NCBI RefSeq assembly: GCF_002160755.1
Contig: NZ_NFLE01000033.1
Location: 1 to 45,024, forward strand
From: Lachnoclostridium sp. An14
Lineage (GTDB): Bacteria; Bacillota; Clostridia; Lachnospirales; Lachnospiraceae
Length of the DNA: 45,024 nt
Direction: 5' to 3'
How positions within the stretch are numbered: the first letter of the stretch is position 1; each line of letters starts with the position of its first letter. The position numbers and the translations under genes were made by a program. This document shows positions 1 through 8,811 of this stretch, in pieces. The notes beneath the pieces are model-generated. The model was not told the DNA's origin and searched no databases. It saw nothing but the letters and a program-made list of their open reading frames with translations.

Positions 1-45
1 GGTTTTACATACTGTTTAATCTTCAATTATCAAGGTTCTTTGCTT
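1..45 (-). promoter_or_regulatory. Probable leader of a stable-RNA operon (runs off left edge)
   Basis: Read on the minus strand, this stretch carries AAAGAACCTTGATAATTGAA. It resembles the AACCTTGA-aactGAA sequences seen in leaders of Firmicutes rRNA operons. It lies downstream of two strong minus-strand promoters and no protein-coding signal is visible. I infer that an rRNA or tRNA operon follows beyond the window edge, but the RNA gene itself is not in view. Confidence 0.35.
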
Positions 46-72
46 TGTTGTTGTCTCAGCAGCAACTCTCTT

Positions 73-101
73 ATGTTATCACAAGTCGTTCGCTTTGTCA
101 A
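73..101 (-). promoter_or_regulatory. Sigma-A promoter, distal copy of a tandem pair
   Basis: On the minus strand there is TTGACA (96-101), a 17-base spacer and TAACAT (73-78). Bases 73-110 closely match the promoter at 169-197, so the two are duplicated tandem promoters. They point away from the tRNA genes toward the left edge. Tandem strong promoters are typical of stable-RNA operons. Confidence 0.65.
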
Positions 102-168
102 CAACTTTTTTTATTTTTTGAGGAAGTTTTTCATTCCTCAGTGCTGTCGTTTTTCGCAGCGGTTATTG

Positions 169-197
169 ATTTTATCATAACTCGTTTGCTTTGTCAA
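169..197 (-). promoter_or_regulatory. Sigma-A promoter, proximal copy of a tandem pair
   Basis: On the minus strand there is TTGACA (192-197), a 17-base spacer and TAAAAT (169-174). It sits just downstream of the hairpin that follows tRNA-Ser(GGA), so it starts a new transcription unit heading left. The same AAAAAAAG-TGTTGACAAAG context occurs in both tandem copies. Confidence 0.65.
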
Positions 198-217
198 CAG
201 CTTTTTTTAAAAATTTT

Positions 218-241
218 CGGAAGTCTTTTTCAAGACTTCCG
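218..241 (-). terminator. Hairpin after tRNA-Ser(GGA)
   Basis: The inverted repeat GGAAGTC/GACTTCC around an A-rich loop lies 3 bases beyond the tRNA 3' end. On the minus strand it is followed by GAAAATTTTT, a short U tract set back by five bases. It is a likely terminator of the two-tRNA unit. A second, weaker hairpin (GAGGAA/TTCCTC, 119-138) lies between the tandem promoters. Confidence 0.55.
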
Positions 242-243
242 AG

Positions 244-332
244 CGCAGAAGGAGGGATTTGAACCCTCGCGCCGCTACTAACGACCTACTCCCTTTCCAG
301 GGGAGCCCCTTCAGCCACTTGGGTACTTCTGC
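244..332 (-). tRNA. tRNA-Ser (anticodon GGA)
   Basis: The minus strand folds as a class II tRNA. The acceptor GCAGAAG (326-332) pairs with CTTCTGC (245-251), with discriminator G at 244. The anticodon loop CTGGAAA carries GGA. A long variable arm and the T loop GGTTCAAATCC are present. Serine identity follows from the GGA anticodon and the long variable arm. CCA is not encoded. It is separated from tRNA-Ser(UGA) by 46 bases and probably co-transcribed with it. Confidence 0.95.
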
Positions 333-378
333 TGAATGTATCTTCTATATTTAATTGGCGGCTCGTTGTCCGTCCTAA

Positions 379-464
379 CGGAGAGAGTGGGATTCGAACC
401 CACGCGCCCTTTCGGACAAACGGTTTTCAAGACCGCCTCGTTATGACCACTTCGATATCTCTCC
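379..464 (-). tRNA. tRNA-Ser (anticodon UGA)
   Basis: The acceptor GGAGAGA (458-464) pairs with TCTCTCC (380-386) and the discriminator is G at 379. The anticodon loop CTTGAAA carries TGA. The long variable arm and the T loop GGTTCGAATCC fit a class II serine tRNA. CCA is not encoded. It is the first gene after the promoter at 526-554. Confidence 0.95.
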
Positions 465-525
465 ATGTGCTTTCTTCCGCGTTCTTTGCTGTTCGTCTCA
501 GCAGCTCTCGCCGAAGTGCTCATTC

Positions 526-554
526 ATTCTATCTAATCAGGCGCCATTTGTCAA
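526..554 (-). promoter_or_regulatory. Promoter of the tRNA-Ser pair
   Basis: On the minus strand there is TTGACA (549-554), a 17-base spacer and TAGAAT (526-531), about 62 bases before the mature 5' end of tRNA-Ser(UGA). It has the same TTGACAAA start as the tandem promoters near the left edge, which suggests common growth-rate control of stable RNA genes. Confidence 0.7.
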
Positions 555-664
555 CCCTTTTTTTTATTTTTTTCAAATATTTTTCTCCGCAGCCATTTTT
601 CCCCAGTTTTATGGGCGTTTTTCGGCGTGAAAAGCCGGAGAAAACGCCCGGATTTGCGGGAAAT

Positions 665-1402
665 TTACCGCTTTGAGGCAAAATGGGCAGCGCGGGCCTT
701 TAAAAAGGCCTCTGCCAGGATCATATCCTCTGGAGTGGTCACCTTGATATTCTCATAGTCTCCCATCACCAGCTTTACGCGGGTGTCTGTCATGGTCTCC
801 ACCACCATGGCGTCGTCGGTGACTCCCTGCTGGTACTCTGCCCTGGAAAACAGCTTTTCATACGCGGAAAGAATGAGGGAATAGGAAAATGCCTGGGGCG
901 TCTGGATCTGCCACAGACGGTCCCGGGGCGGTGTTTCCCTGGCGAACTGCTCCTCGTCCGCGAGTTTGATAGTATCCTTGGCGGGTACGGCGATCACGCA
1001 GGCGCCGTAAGCCGCGGCTCCCTTAAGGGCATCGGATATGATGGTTTCCGTCAGAAGGGGCCTGGCGCCGTCGTGGATGAGGACGGACTCGATCCCCTGG
1101 CCGGAAAGGGCCTTTAAGCCCTCGTAAACAGAGTGGTAGCGTTCTTTCCCGCCGGCCACCACTGCCGTCACCTTGGAAAAGCCGAAGGCGGCGACAATCT
1201 CATTCTTACAATATGACAGTTCTTCCCGGCCGGTTACCAGCACGATCTGATCCACATCGCTCTCCTGAAACCGTTCCAGGGCATGGACAATCAGGGGCTT
1301 GCCGGCAAGCTCCATGAATTGTTTCTGAACGCTGCTTTTCATCCGTTTTCCCTGTCCGGCTGCCAGCACCACAGCCGCCGTTTTTCCCCCTGGTCGTTCC
1401 AT
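665..1402 (-). CDS. ispD: 2-C-methyl-D-erythritol 4-phosphate cytidylyltransferase
   Basis: IspD uses CTP to convert 2-C-methyl-D-erythritol 4-phosphate to CDP-methylerythritol, the third step of the non-mevalonate isoprenoid pathway in the cytosol. The 245 residues match the family length. The nucleotide-binding start LAAGQGKRM (about residues 13-21) and the HDGARP motif (110-115) are clear. The gene starts 3 bases after the tsaD stop and ends the rnz-tsaD-ispD run, so the three are probably co-transcribed. A bifunctional IspDF is ruled out by the length. Confidence 0.95.
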   Translation of the reverse strand: MERPGGKTAAVVLAAGQGKRMKSSVQKQFMELAGKPLIVHALERFQESDVDQIVLVTGREELSYCKNEIVAAFGFSKVTAVVAGGKERYHSVYEGLKALSGQGIESVLIHDGARPLLTETIISDALKGAAAYGACVIAVPAKDTIKLADEEQFARETPPRDRLWQIQTPQAFSYSLILSAYEKLFSRAEYQQGVTDDAMVVETMTDTRVKLVMGDYENIKVTTPEDMILAEAFLKARAAHFASKR

Positions 1403-1405
1403 GGA

Positions 1406-2428
1406 CTATCTCTCCCCTAATTTCAGATTGGGCACCGCGTTTAAATCCCAGCCGGCGCGGGCGCCTTTCTGGTACTCATAGTAAGCCGCCACCCCGATCA
1501 TGGCCGCGTTGTCGGTGCAGTAGATGGGGGACGGATGGTAAAAGCTTAAATGGGCTTTGCGGCAGGCTTTCTTCATCTCCGCCCGCAGAGCGGAGTTAGA
1601 GGCCACGCCGCCGGCGATGGCCACTTTGTCATAGCCGTATTCTTTAGCGGCGGCTACGGTGCGGCTCACCAGGGACTCCACCACCGCGTTCTGGAAGGAA
1701 GCCACCAGATCCGGCACACAGATTTCCTGGCCGGTCATTTTGGCGTGGTTGATGTAGTTTAACACGGCGGACTTTAAGCCGCTGAAGCTGAAGTCGTAGG
1801 GCGCGCCCTCCACTTTGGCCCGCGGGAATTCCACGGCGTGCTTATTTCCCTCTTTCGCCGTTTTGTCCACCTTGGGGCCGCCGGGATAGCCCAGGCCCAC
1901 CGCTCTGGCCACCTTGTCAAAGGCCTCGCCGGCGGCATCGTCCCTGGTGCGGCCGATGATTTCAAATTCGCCGTAATCCTTCACCACCACCAGATGGGTG
2001 TGGCCGCCGGACACGATCAGGCAGATAAAGGGCGGCTCCAGGTCGGGATGCTCGATAAAATTGGCGGACACGTGGCCCTCGATGTGGTGTACGCCCACCA
2101 GAGGCTTTTTCGCCGCGTAGGCGATGGCCTTGGCCTCCGCCACCCCCACCAAAAGGGCGCCCACCAGTCCGGGGCCGTAGGTGACTCCGATGGCGGTGAT
2201 GTCCTCTAAGGTCACCTGGGCCTCTGAAAGGGCCTCCTCGATGACCTGGTTGATCTTCTCAATATGTTTTCTGGAAGCGATCTCCGGCACTACGCCGCCG
2301 TACAGGGTGTGAAGGTCGATCTGGGAGGAGATCACGTTGGATAGGATCTCCCGGCCGTTTTTCACCACCGCTGCCGCCGTCTCGTCGCAGGAGCTCTCAA
2401 TAGCCAGTATCAGGGTATCTTCGTTCAT
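1406..2428 (-). CDS. tsaD: tRNA N6-adenosine threonylcarbamoyltransferase TsaD
   Basis: TsaD transfers the threonylcarbamoyl group from TC-AMP to A37 of ANN-decoding tRNAs, making t6A together with TsaB and TsaE. The protein has 340 residues, the usual length. The ASKHA ATPase start [10 protein letters not shown] (8-17) is clear. The metal ligands H115 and H119 lie in the HHIEGH motif, and CTDNAAMIG near residue 307 completes the site. Its ATG overlaps the rnz stop (ATGA) and has an AAGGAG site. TsaB and TsaE are encoded about 3 kb upstream on the same strand. Confidence 0.97.
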   Translation of the reverse strand: MNEDTLILAIESSCDETAAAVVKNGREILSNVISSQIDLHTLYGGVVPEIASRKHIEKINQVIEEALSEAQVTLEDITAIGVTYGPGLVGALLVGVAEAKAIAYAAKKPLVGVHHIEGHVSANFIEHPDLEPPFICLIVSGGHTHLVVVKDYGEFEIIGRTRDDAAGEAFDKVARAVGLGYPGGPKVDKTAKEGNKHAVEFPRAKVEGAPYDFSFSGLKSAVLNYINHAKMTGQEICVPDLVASFQNAVVESLVSRTVAAAKEYGYDKVAIAGGVASNSALRAEMKKACRKAHLSFYHPSPIYCTDNAAMIGVAAYYEYQKGARAGWDLNAVPNLKLGER

Positions 2429-3345
2429 TCTTTTTCTCCTTCGTCAAACGCAAGCTCTAGGGTAAAGCCGTCTCTGGCCGCCTTGGAACGGGGGAAGATT
2501 TTCCGCACCGCGTCCATAAATTCCTCCGGCCGGTTTAAAGACGGGCTGTAATGGGTAAGCCACATTTCCTTCGGCTGTGCCTTCGCCGCCAGCCTGGCGG
2601 CCTCGTACATGGTCATATGCTTGTACTCCCGGGCTTTGGCCTCTTTTCCGTCCTCGCCGTACATTCCCTCGCAGATAAACAAATCCGCGTCCTGGGCGTA
2701 CTCGGCGATCACCGGCACCGGGCGGGTGTCGGTGCAGTAGGTCACCTTCAGCCCCCGCCGCTCCGGGCCTAACACCATGTCGGGCGTAAATACCGTTCCG
2801 TCTAACTCCATGGTCTCCCCTTTTTGCAGGCGGCTCCAGAAACGCTGGGGGATGCCTGCCGCCCTGGCCCGCTCCACGTCAAATTTCCCCTTTCTGGGGA
2901 TGGAAATGGAGTAGCCGTAGCAGATGACGTTGTGGTTGACCCGGTAGGCGTCGATGACGTAGGGACCGATCTGGAGGCGCTCCCTGGGCTCTGCCAGCTC
3001 AATAAACTTTAATGAAAAGGGCAGCTCCGGCGCGATCATCCGCAGGGCGCCCACCACCCGCTCCAGCCCTTTGGGGCCGATCAGGGTCAGGGGCTCCGTG
3101 CGCTCCGCGTTCCCCATGGTCAAAAGCAGGCCGGGAAGGCCGCTGATGTGGTCGGCGTGATAGTGGGTAAAGCAGATGACGTCAATGGGTTTCGGGCTCC
3201 AGCCCTTTTCCTTTAAGGCCACCTGGGTTCCCTCGCCGCAGTCGATCAGCAGGTTGCTCCCGTCGCAGCGGGCCATCATAGAGGTGAGCCACCGGTACGG
3301 AAGGGGCATCATCCCGCCTGTGCCGAGCAAACAAATATCTAACAT
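2425..3345 (-). CDS. rnz: Ribonuclease Z (tRNA 3'-end processing endonuclease)
   Basis: RNase Z cleaves tRNA precursors just after the discriminator base. The 306 residues match the short bacterial form. The zinc motif HYHADH lies at residues 61-66 and the glycine-rich start LLGTGG is present. I chose the ATG at 3345, preceded by GAGGAA, because an upstream in-frame extension of 38 residues has no family-like sequence. Both serine tRNAs of this window lack an encoded CCA, which fits the need for this enzyme. It is first in the rnz-tsaD-ispD unit. Confidence 0.92.
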   Translation of the reverse strand: MLDICLLGTGGMMPLPYRWLTSMMARCDGSNLLIDCGEGTQVALKEKGWSPKPIDVICFTHYHADHISGLPGLLLTMGNAERTEPLTLIGPKGLERVVGALRMIAPELPFSLKFIELAEPRERLQIGPYVIDAYRVNHNVICYGYSISIPRKGKFDVERARAAGIPQRFWSRLQKGETMELDGTVFTPDMVLGPERRGLKVTYCTDTRPVPVIAEYAQDADLFICEGMYGEDGKEAKAREYKHMTMYEAARLAAKAQPKEMWLTHYSPSLNRPEEFMDAVRKIFPRSKAARDGFTLELAFDEGEKE

Positions 3346-3454
3346 AATATTCCTCATTTCTATTCTCACGAAAGCAGTGCCGGGAGCGATAGCTCCGTCT
3401 TCTGCCTGCGGGGCCGGACTGCGCCGGGCGGCTGTATGTTCGGCCCTATGTGGA

Positions 3455-3484
3455 ATCATAGCACAGGTGACTGTGGGGAATCAA
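3455..3484 (-). promoter_or_regulatory. Putative promoter of rnz-tsaD-ispD
   Basis: On the minus strand TTGATT (3479-3484), an 18-base spacer and TATGAT (3455-3460) lie about 110 bases upstream of the rnz ATG. The rest of 3346-3762 shows no gene I can support. It contains a short tandem GCGGATATTCA pair (about 3497-3520). The overlapping ORFs there are not family-like. Confidence 0.45.
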
Positions 3485-3762
3485 GCCTTTTTCCGGCGTG
3501 AATATCCGCATGAATATCCGCGCCATAGACGGTATTTGTGGCAGTTCGCCCATACCGGCATTTTTCCATAAAACGAAGAAAATCCCCTCCGCCTCTCAAA
3601 ACGCCAGCCCTTCCGGCCGTCTGTTTTGAATCCGCGTGGGGATTTCCCTGGCTCCGCCTCCCGTTTCGGCGGACGCCTGTCCTGTACAAAAAAGTGGGAA
3701 CTGCGCCAGCAGCCGCCCTCTGTGGCAGGTGTGCCTAAAAACACCGTTCTCTTTCCTGCTCT

Positions 3763-4005
3763 CTATAAAAGCTCTGTCTGTTCTTCCACCTCCACGGGAA
3801 TGGCCAGCTCGTTCGCCAGGCGGTCGTAGCAGGCCTCGCACAGGTCCAGGTGATGGATCTCTCCGTCCTTTTCCGAAAAAAAGTCCCAGGCGTGGTCGAT
3901 GCTCAAAAGCCCTTCCCGCACGATTCCTTCCTCCACCACCAGTTTTTTCCCGCAGCCGTTGCAGATCACCGTCTCCAGACGGCCGCCGTGTCCGTATCTT
4001 CGCAT
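3763..4005 (-). CDS. Small Cys4 (probable zinc-binding) protein, unknown function
   Basis: This 80-residue protein has two CxxC pairs, C15/C18 (CNGC) and C56/C59 (CEAC), spaced as in small zinc ribbons. There is a HAWDFF/HHLD region between them and an acidic C terminus. The ATG at 4005 is preceded by GGTGAGG; the longer in-frame ORF starts without a site. It lies between rimI and rnz on the same strand but is separated from each by about 300-400 bases. I do not recognise a named family, and no enzyme motif is visible. Confidence 0.7.
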   Translation of the reverse strand: MRRYGHGGRLETVICNGCGKKLVVEEGIVREGLLSIDHAWDFFSEKDGEIHHLDLCEACYDRLANELAIPVEVEEQTELL

Positions 4006-4300
4006 TCTTATCCTCACCTTCCTCTTATCGGCCCTCTGCCGCTCTGTCCGTATCCGGCCCCGCGCAAAGGGGAGCAGTCCCGCAAACCGCGCCCGTTTCC
4101 TGCAAGGTTCGGCTCCTGAAGGATCTGTTTCACGGAGGACGATTATTGCTGTGAAACAGTTTGTGAGCCGCGGCGCGCCTCCCGCGCCGGAACAAAGCTG
4201 CGCAAACAGCCAATTTCCCATAACGCAAAAAGCAGGGGCACCCATCCCGGATACCCCTACATGATACCATAGATCACGCTGATTTTAAGTGGTAATTCTT

Positions 4301-4819
4301 TCAAATCGAAACGCCATCCCCGTCCTCCAAAGGGGACAGGCTCCGCTCCATGAGGACGGCGTCCTCCGTGGGAAAGCGGTAATAGTCCTTCCTTCTGCCG
4401 TTTTCCTCAAATCCCGAGGCCCGGTAAAGAGCCAAAGCCGGCTTGTTTCCGGCCCGCACTTCCAGAAAAAGGCTGTCCGCTCCCGCCTCTCTGGCGGCCC
4501 GTTCCACCTGTTCCATCAGTTTCCTGGCGATGCCGCGGCCGCGGACGTCCGGGCGCACCGCAATGCGCAAAAGCTCCCCCTCTCCCGCTACCGTCCGCAA
4601 AATGGCGTAGCCCGCGAGGGTTTCCCCCACCCAGGCGGCGAACCCCTTATCCAGACGGCTCTCCTCTAAAGAAGCAAACTCCGGTTCCCCCCAGGGATCG
4701 GAAAAACAGACGGTTTCCAGGGCGGCGACGGCGGGGGCGTCCCCGTTTTTTAAAAGACAGATCCGGCAATCCGGCCCGGAAGGCCCGGAAACTCCCGAAA
4801 AAGAGCTTACGCCGCTCAC
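4301..4819 (-). CDS. rimI: GNAT acetyltransferase, RimI-like (ribosomal protein S18 alanine N-acetyltransferase)
   Basis: This is a GNAT fold enzyme of 172 residues. The acetyl-CoA pyrophosphate loop RGRGIA lies at residues 93-98, and motif B, LYRASGFEENGRRKDYY, is near the C terminus as in RimI. RimI acetylates the N-terminal alanine of S18. Its start overlaps the tsaB stop by four bases (ATGA), and the tsaE-tsaB-rimI order is common in Firmicutes. The first ~17 residues are poor in family signal, so an internal start is possible. The bases 4006-4300 between it and the next gene hold only short inverted repeats. Confidence 0.88.
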   Translation of the reverse strand: MSGVSSFSGVSGPSGPDCRICLLKNGDAPAVAALETVCFSDPWGEPEFASLEESRLDKGFAAWVGETLAGYAILRTVAGEGELLRIAVRPDVRGRGIARKLMEQVERAAREAGADSLFLEVRAGNKPALALYRASGFEENGRRKDYYRFPTEDAVLMERSLSPLEDGDGVSI

Positions 4820-5514
4820 AGGCTTTCTCCCAGCCGCTCCCGCTCCGCCTGGGATTTTCTCAGATAGTCGGGGCCGTGTTCGGCGGCCGTTTCCGTTTTC
4901 CCCTCAGCGAAGTAAATCGCTCCCAGGGCGGCCACCGCCGCTGCCCGCTGGCGGTTTAAATGGGCGGGTGCGAAGGCAACGGGCACCTTTACGCACTCCT
5001 CGATGATCTCCTTATAAACCGGCACGCCGTCCCCTAAAAATATCACCGGCTCTCCCAGGCCGTTCAGCTCCTCCGCCAGGGCACCCATATCCATGGCGCA
5101 CTGCTCCTTTACGGCCTCCAGGCCGTTTTCCATGCGGTAAATGCCGGTGTAGACCTGATTTCTCTTGGCATCCATGATGGGGCAGACAAGGCCCCTGGCA
5201 CCCCAGAGGTTCCAGGCCATGGCGTCCACCGTCGGAATATGGATCAGGGGTTTCTTTAACGCCAGCCCCAGCCCTTTGGCCGTGGCGGAACCGATCCGAA
5301 GGCCAGTAAAGGAGCCGGGGCCGCCAGACACGGCGATGGCGTCGATGGTCTCCAGCTCCGTCTCCGTCATCCTCACGATCTCGTCGATCATGGGAAGCAG
5401 GGTCTGGGAGTGGGTCTTTTTAAAGTTTACCGTGTATTCCGCCGTCAAAATATCATCCGTCACAATGGCCGCGGACGCCACCAGTGAGGAGCTTTCTATC
5501 CCTAATATCTTCAT
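4816..5514 (-). CDS. tsaB: tRNA threonylcarbamoyladenosine biosynthesis protein TsaB
   Basis: TsaB is the catalytically inactive paralogue of TsaD that forms a TsaB-TsaD platform for t6A synthesis. The 232 residues show the ASKHA-type start LGIESSS and the conserved AVSGGPGSFTGLRIG block near residues 63-77. The HxxxH metal motif of TsaD is absent, as expected. It overlaps tsaE upstream and rimI downstream by 4 bases each, so the three are translationally coupled. Confidence 0.94.
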   Translation of the reverse strand: MKILGIESSSLVASAAIVTDDILTAEYTVNFKKTHSQTLLPMIDEIVRMTETELETIDAIAVSGGPGSFTGLRIGSATAKGLGLALKKPLIHIPTVDAMAWNLWGARGLVCPIMDAKRNQVYTGIYRMENGLEAVKEQCAMDMGALAEELNGLGEPVIFLGDGVPVYKEIIEECVKVPVAFAPAHLNRQRAAAVAALGAIYFAEGKTETAAEHGPDYLRKSQAERERLGESL

Positions 5515-5939
5515 TCTTTTCCCTCCACCGTGATCCTGCGGTAGTCAAAGCCCCGTTCCATGTCCTTTTCGATGGTCACGCGGATCACCTTTTCCGGGAG
5601 AATCTCCCGAATCAGGCTGGACCACTCCACCAGGCTGACTCCATCTCCGTAAAAGCAGTCCTCATAGCCGATTTCCTCCATCTCCTCCACGTCCCCGATG
5701 CGGTACACGTCGAAATGATAGAGGGGGAGGCGGCCGTCCTCATACTGCTGCAAAATGGTAAAGGTGGGGCTGTTTACCGGCCCCTCGATGCCAAGACCGG
5801 CGGCAAAGCCCTGGGTGAACACGGTTTTTCCCGTCCCCAGATCGCCGTCCAGGCAGTAGACCTCCCCCGCCTGCGCCTCCCGGCCCAGGCGTTTTCCAAG
5901 CTCATACGTTTCCTGCGCGCTGTACGTTTCCACAACCAT
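5511..5939 (-). CDS. tsaE: tRNA threonylcarbamoyladenosine biosynthesis ATPase TsaE
   Basis: TsaE is the P-loop ATPase that resets the TsaB-TsaD complex in t6A synthesis. The 142-residue protein has Walker A GDLGTGKT (32-39), SPTF (57-60), YHFDVYR and the VEWSSLI segment typical of the family. I chose the ATG at 5939 with AAAGGATT before it; 34 residues of in-frame extension are read inside the upstream gene and are not conserved-looking. It begins 2 bases after the stop of the YcxB-like gene. Confidence 0.93.
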   Translation of the reverse strand: MVVETYSAQETYELGKRLGREAQAGEVYCLDGDLGTGKTVFTQGFAAGLGIEGPVNSPTFTILQQYEDGRLPLYHFDVYRIGDVEEMEEIGYEDCFYGDGVSLVEWSSLIREILPEKVIRVTIEKDMERGFDYRRITVEGKE

Positions 5940-5940
5940 A

Positions 5941-6429
5941 TTATAATCCTTTCCATCGCTCCTTCGGCAGATGTTTCCGCACCAGAGCCGCAAACTCCTC
6001 CATCCGCTCTCCCACCACAGAGACGGGCAGCAGATAGGCATGGATGCGGTCGGTGTAGATGATGACCATGTGTTTCGTGCGAATCAGCTTCACAATCCGG
6101 TCCCAGGGAAGCTCCTGTATCTGATCCGCCTGGGAAACCGTCACCAGCTCCTCTCCAAATTCCATCCGCAGCGTCTCCCGGATGCCGGCGGTTTTCGCCT
6201 GTTTCCTGGACTTGAGATAGAGCAGCAGCGGCTGCCACACGGAAAACGCCAGGGCACACACCACCAGAAGGGCGATGTAGCCGCCGGACAGCTGGTCGCG
6301 GGCAAAGATCAGGCAGAGCACGGCCGCCGCGGTAAACAGCAGGTTAAAGATCCCCTGCAGCCCGCGGTTTACGTGATACATGGAAAACCGCCACAGATCC
6401 GTGGCATCCAGGTTGATTTCAAATTTCAT
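5941..6429 (-). CDS. YcxB-like membrane protein
   Basis: This 162-residue protein starts with a short soluble stretch, then two hydrophobic segments (about 27-45 and 50-72) and a soluble C-terminal domain. The C-terminal pattern LPWDRIVKLIRTKHMVIIY and the HAYLLP segment are the features of the YcxB-like C-terminal domain. The function is unknown; the protein probably sits in the membrane with its C-terminal domain in the cytosol. It has a GGAGAGG site and is followed at once by tsaE, so it may head the t6A gene run. Confidence 0.75.
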   Translation of the reverse strand: MKFEINLDATDLWRFSMYHVNRGLQGIFNLLFTAAAVLCLIFARDQLSGGYIALLVVCALAFSVWQPLLLYLKSRKQAKTAGIRETLRMEFGEELVTVSQADQIQELPWDRIVKLIRTKHMVIIYTDRIHAYLLPVSVVGERMEEFAALVRKHLPKERWKGL

Positions 6430-6466
6430 GCGATCTCTCCTCTCCGGGCGCAGCCCGGAAATCCGT

Positions 6467-8608
6467 CTACAGTTTCATGGTCAGGCTGATCCGTTTCTTC
6501 TGCAAATCCACAGACAGCACCTTGACCTCCACAATATCCCCCACGCTCACGGCCTCCAGGGGATGCTTGATATAGCGCTCCGTCATCTGGGAAACGTGTA
6601 CCAGCCCGTCCTGATGGACGCCGATGTCCACAAACGCCCCGAAGTCGATCACGTTCCGCACCGTTCCCTTTAACACCATGCCGGGAGTTAAATCCTTCAT
6701 CTCCAGCACATCCGTGCGGAGAATGGGTTTTGGCATCTCCTCCCGCGGGTCTCTGGCCGGCTTTTCCAGCTCGCCCACAATGTCCCGCAGAGTGATGTCT
6801 CCCACCTCCAGCTCAGCAGCCAGCTTTTTGTAGTCGTGGATCTTTTTCCCCAGCTCCCGCAGCCCGCCTTTGGAGATGTCCTCCGGCTGGTAGCCCAGTT
6901 TCTTTAAAAGGGCATTGGCGGCGGCGTAGCTCTCCGGGTGAACGCTGGTGCCGTCCAGGGGATTTTTCCCTCCCTGGATGCGCATGAAACCGGCGCACTG
7001 CTCAAAGGCCTTGGGCCCCAGCTTTGCCACCTTCAACAGCTGCTTTCTGTCGGTGAAAGCCCCGTTTTCCTCCCGGTAGGTGACAATGTTTTTGGCGATG
7101 GTCTTATTGATGCCGGAAATGTACTCCAGCAGGGAGGCGGAGGCGGTATTCAAATCCACGCCCACCTTGTTGACACAGTCCTCCACCACGCCCTGAAGGG
7201 TCTCGCTCAAATGCTTCTGGTTCATGTCGTGCTGGTACTGGCCCACGCCGATGGACTTGGGGTCGATCTTTACCAGCTCCGCCAGAGGATCCTGAAGCCG
7301 TCTGGCGATGGAGACGGCGCTTCTCTGTCCCACGTCAAACTTGGGGAATTCCTCCGCGGCCAGCTTGCTGGCGGAGTAGACGGAGGCGCCGGCCTCATTT
7401 ACAATCACGTACTGCACCGGCTCCTTGATTTCCTTTAAAAGCTCCACGATGATCTGCTCCGACTCCCTGGAAGCGGTGCCGTTTCCCACAGAAATCAGGG
7501 TGATGCCGTAGGTTTTGATCAGTTTCTTTAAGATTTCCTTGGACTCCGCCACCTTGTTCTGTGGGGCAGTGGGGTAAATCACCACCGTGTCCAGCACCTT
7601 TCCCGTGCCGTCCACTACCGCCAGCTTGCAGCCGGTGCGGAAGGCCGGATCCCAGCCCAGCACCACCTGTCCGGCGATGGGCGGCTGCATAAGGAGCTGC
7701 TCTAAGTTCTTTCCAAATACCCGGATCGCTCCGTCCTCCGCTTTTTCCGTCAGCTCATTGCGGATTTCCCGCTCAATGGCGGGGGCGATGAGACGCTTAT
7801 AGCTGTCCTCAATGACAGCCCGCAGCACCGGGGTGGTGTAGGGGTTCTCCCTGGTGATCACCTGTTTCTCCAGGTAGCGGAGAATGGTCTCCTCCGGGGC
7901 CTGGATCTTCACTGTGAGGATTTTTTCCGCCTCTCCCCGGTTGATAGCCAGAATCCGGTGGCCGGCGCACTTTCTCACCGGCTCCTCGTACTGGTAGTAA
8001 TTTTCATAGACAGACTGGGCCTTCTCGTCTTTGGCAGACGACTGGAGACTGCCCTGATCCCTGGTGGCCCGGCGGATGTAGGTGCGGTACCTGGCGTCGT
8101 CGGAAATCCGCTCCGCCAGGATGTCCATGGCTCCCGCCAGGGCGTCCTTCGCGGTCTCTACCCCCTTTTCCTCGGAAACGTAGGCGGCGGCAGCCGTCTC
8201 CAGCGGCTCCTGCGCCATCTGTAAAAGGATCAGGTCCGCCAGGGGCTCCAGCCCTTTTTCCTTGGCGATCATGGCTCTGGTGCGCCGTTTCGGCCGGTAG
8301 GGACGGTAGAGGTCTTCCACCGCCACCATGGTCATGGCGTTCCGGATCTGGGCCTCCAGCTCCGGCGTCAGCTTTTCCTGGTCGCGGATGGTGGCGATCA
8401 CCTGCTCCTTTTTCTCCTCCAGGGTCCGCAGATATTTCAAACGCTCATCCAGCGCCCGCAGCACCTCATCGTTTAAGGAGCCGGTGGCCTCCTTGCGGTA
8501 ACGGGCGATGAAGGGGATGGTATTCCCCTCGTCGATGAGTTTCACCGCAGCCTCCGCCTGGGCGTATTTGATGTTCAGTTCTGTTTGCAGAGTTTTAATA
8601 ATGTCCAT
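6467..8608 (-). CDS. tex: Tex-family S1 RNA-binding protein
   Basis: The 713 residues fit the Tex family (Tex of Bordetella, YdcI-type homologues in Firmicutes), a nucleic-acid-binding transcription accessory protein. The N-terminal helical part carries FIARYRKEATGSL. A YqgF/RNase H-like domain lies around 320-450 (GWDPAFRTGCKLAVVDGTGK), and helix-hairpin-helix repeats follow near 490-560 (LNTASASLLEYISGI). The C-terminal S1 domain from about 640 reads FGAFVDIGVHQDGLVHVSQM. Its role is thought to be in RNA metabolism and is not fixed by the sequence. It ends 38 bases before the ATG of the YcxB-like gene. Confidence 0.93.
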   Translation of the reverse strand: MDIIKTLQTELNIKYAQAEAAVKLIDEGNTIPFIARYRKEATGSLNDEVLRALDERLKYLRTLEEKKEQVIATIRDQEKLTPELEAQIRNAMTMVAVEDLYRPYRPKRRTRAMIAKEKGLEPLADLILLQMAQEPLETAAAAYVSEEKGVETAKDALAGAMDILAERISDDARYRTYIRRATRDQGSLQSSAKDEKAQSVYENYYQYEEPVRKCAGHRILAINRGEAEKILTVKIQAPEETILRYLEKQVITRENPYTTPVLRAVIEDSYKRLIAPAIEREIRNELTEKAEDGAIRVFGKNLEQLLMQPPIAGQVVLGWDPAFRTGCKLAVVDGTGKVLDTVVIYPTAPQNKVAESKEILKKLIKTYGITLISVGNGTASRESEQIIVELLKEIKEPVQYVIVNEAGASVYSASKLAAEEFPKFDVGQRSAVSIARRLQDPLAELVKIDPKSIGVGQYQHDMNQKHLSETLQGVVEDCVNKVGVDLNTASASLLEYISGINKTIAKNIVTYREENGAFTDRKQLLKVAKLGPKAFEQCAGFMRIQGGKNPLDGTSVHPESYAAANALLKKLGYQPEDISKGGLRELGKKIHDYKKLAAELEVGDITLRDIVGELEKPARDPREEMPKPILRTDVLEMKDLTPGMVLKGTVRNVIDFGAFVDIGVHQDGLVHVSQMTERYIKHPLEAVSVGDIVEVKVLSVDLQKKRISLTMKL

Positions 8609-8811
8609 ACGTTCTTCGGTCCTCCGTAAATGGTTGGGTTGCGCCGTCCGCTGGTTTGCCGTTTCGCGGCCCGGTGCTTACGGGTGCAATTATACCCCGC
8701 GGCCTCCCATCTTGTCCAGACATTCTTTTCCCGGCTGGACAATCCCGGGATTTCATGTTAAGATGTTCTGGTATTTTCAACTGCACGGACGTGCGTTACG
8801 GAGGATGATCC

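Noticed and set aside
1550-2209. Plus-strand ORFs opposite tsaD
   Set aside because: They are shadow frames of a conserved GC-rich gene and show no domain or start signal.
3346-3762. Overlapping minus-strand ORFs of 77-87 codons upstream of rnz
   Set aside because: They are basic, low-information GC-rich translations without ribosome binding sites; only a promoter is supported there.
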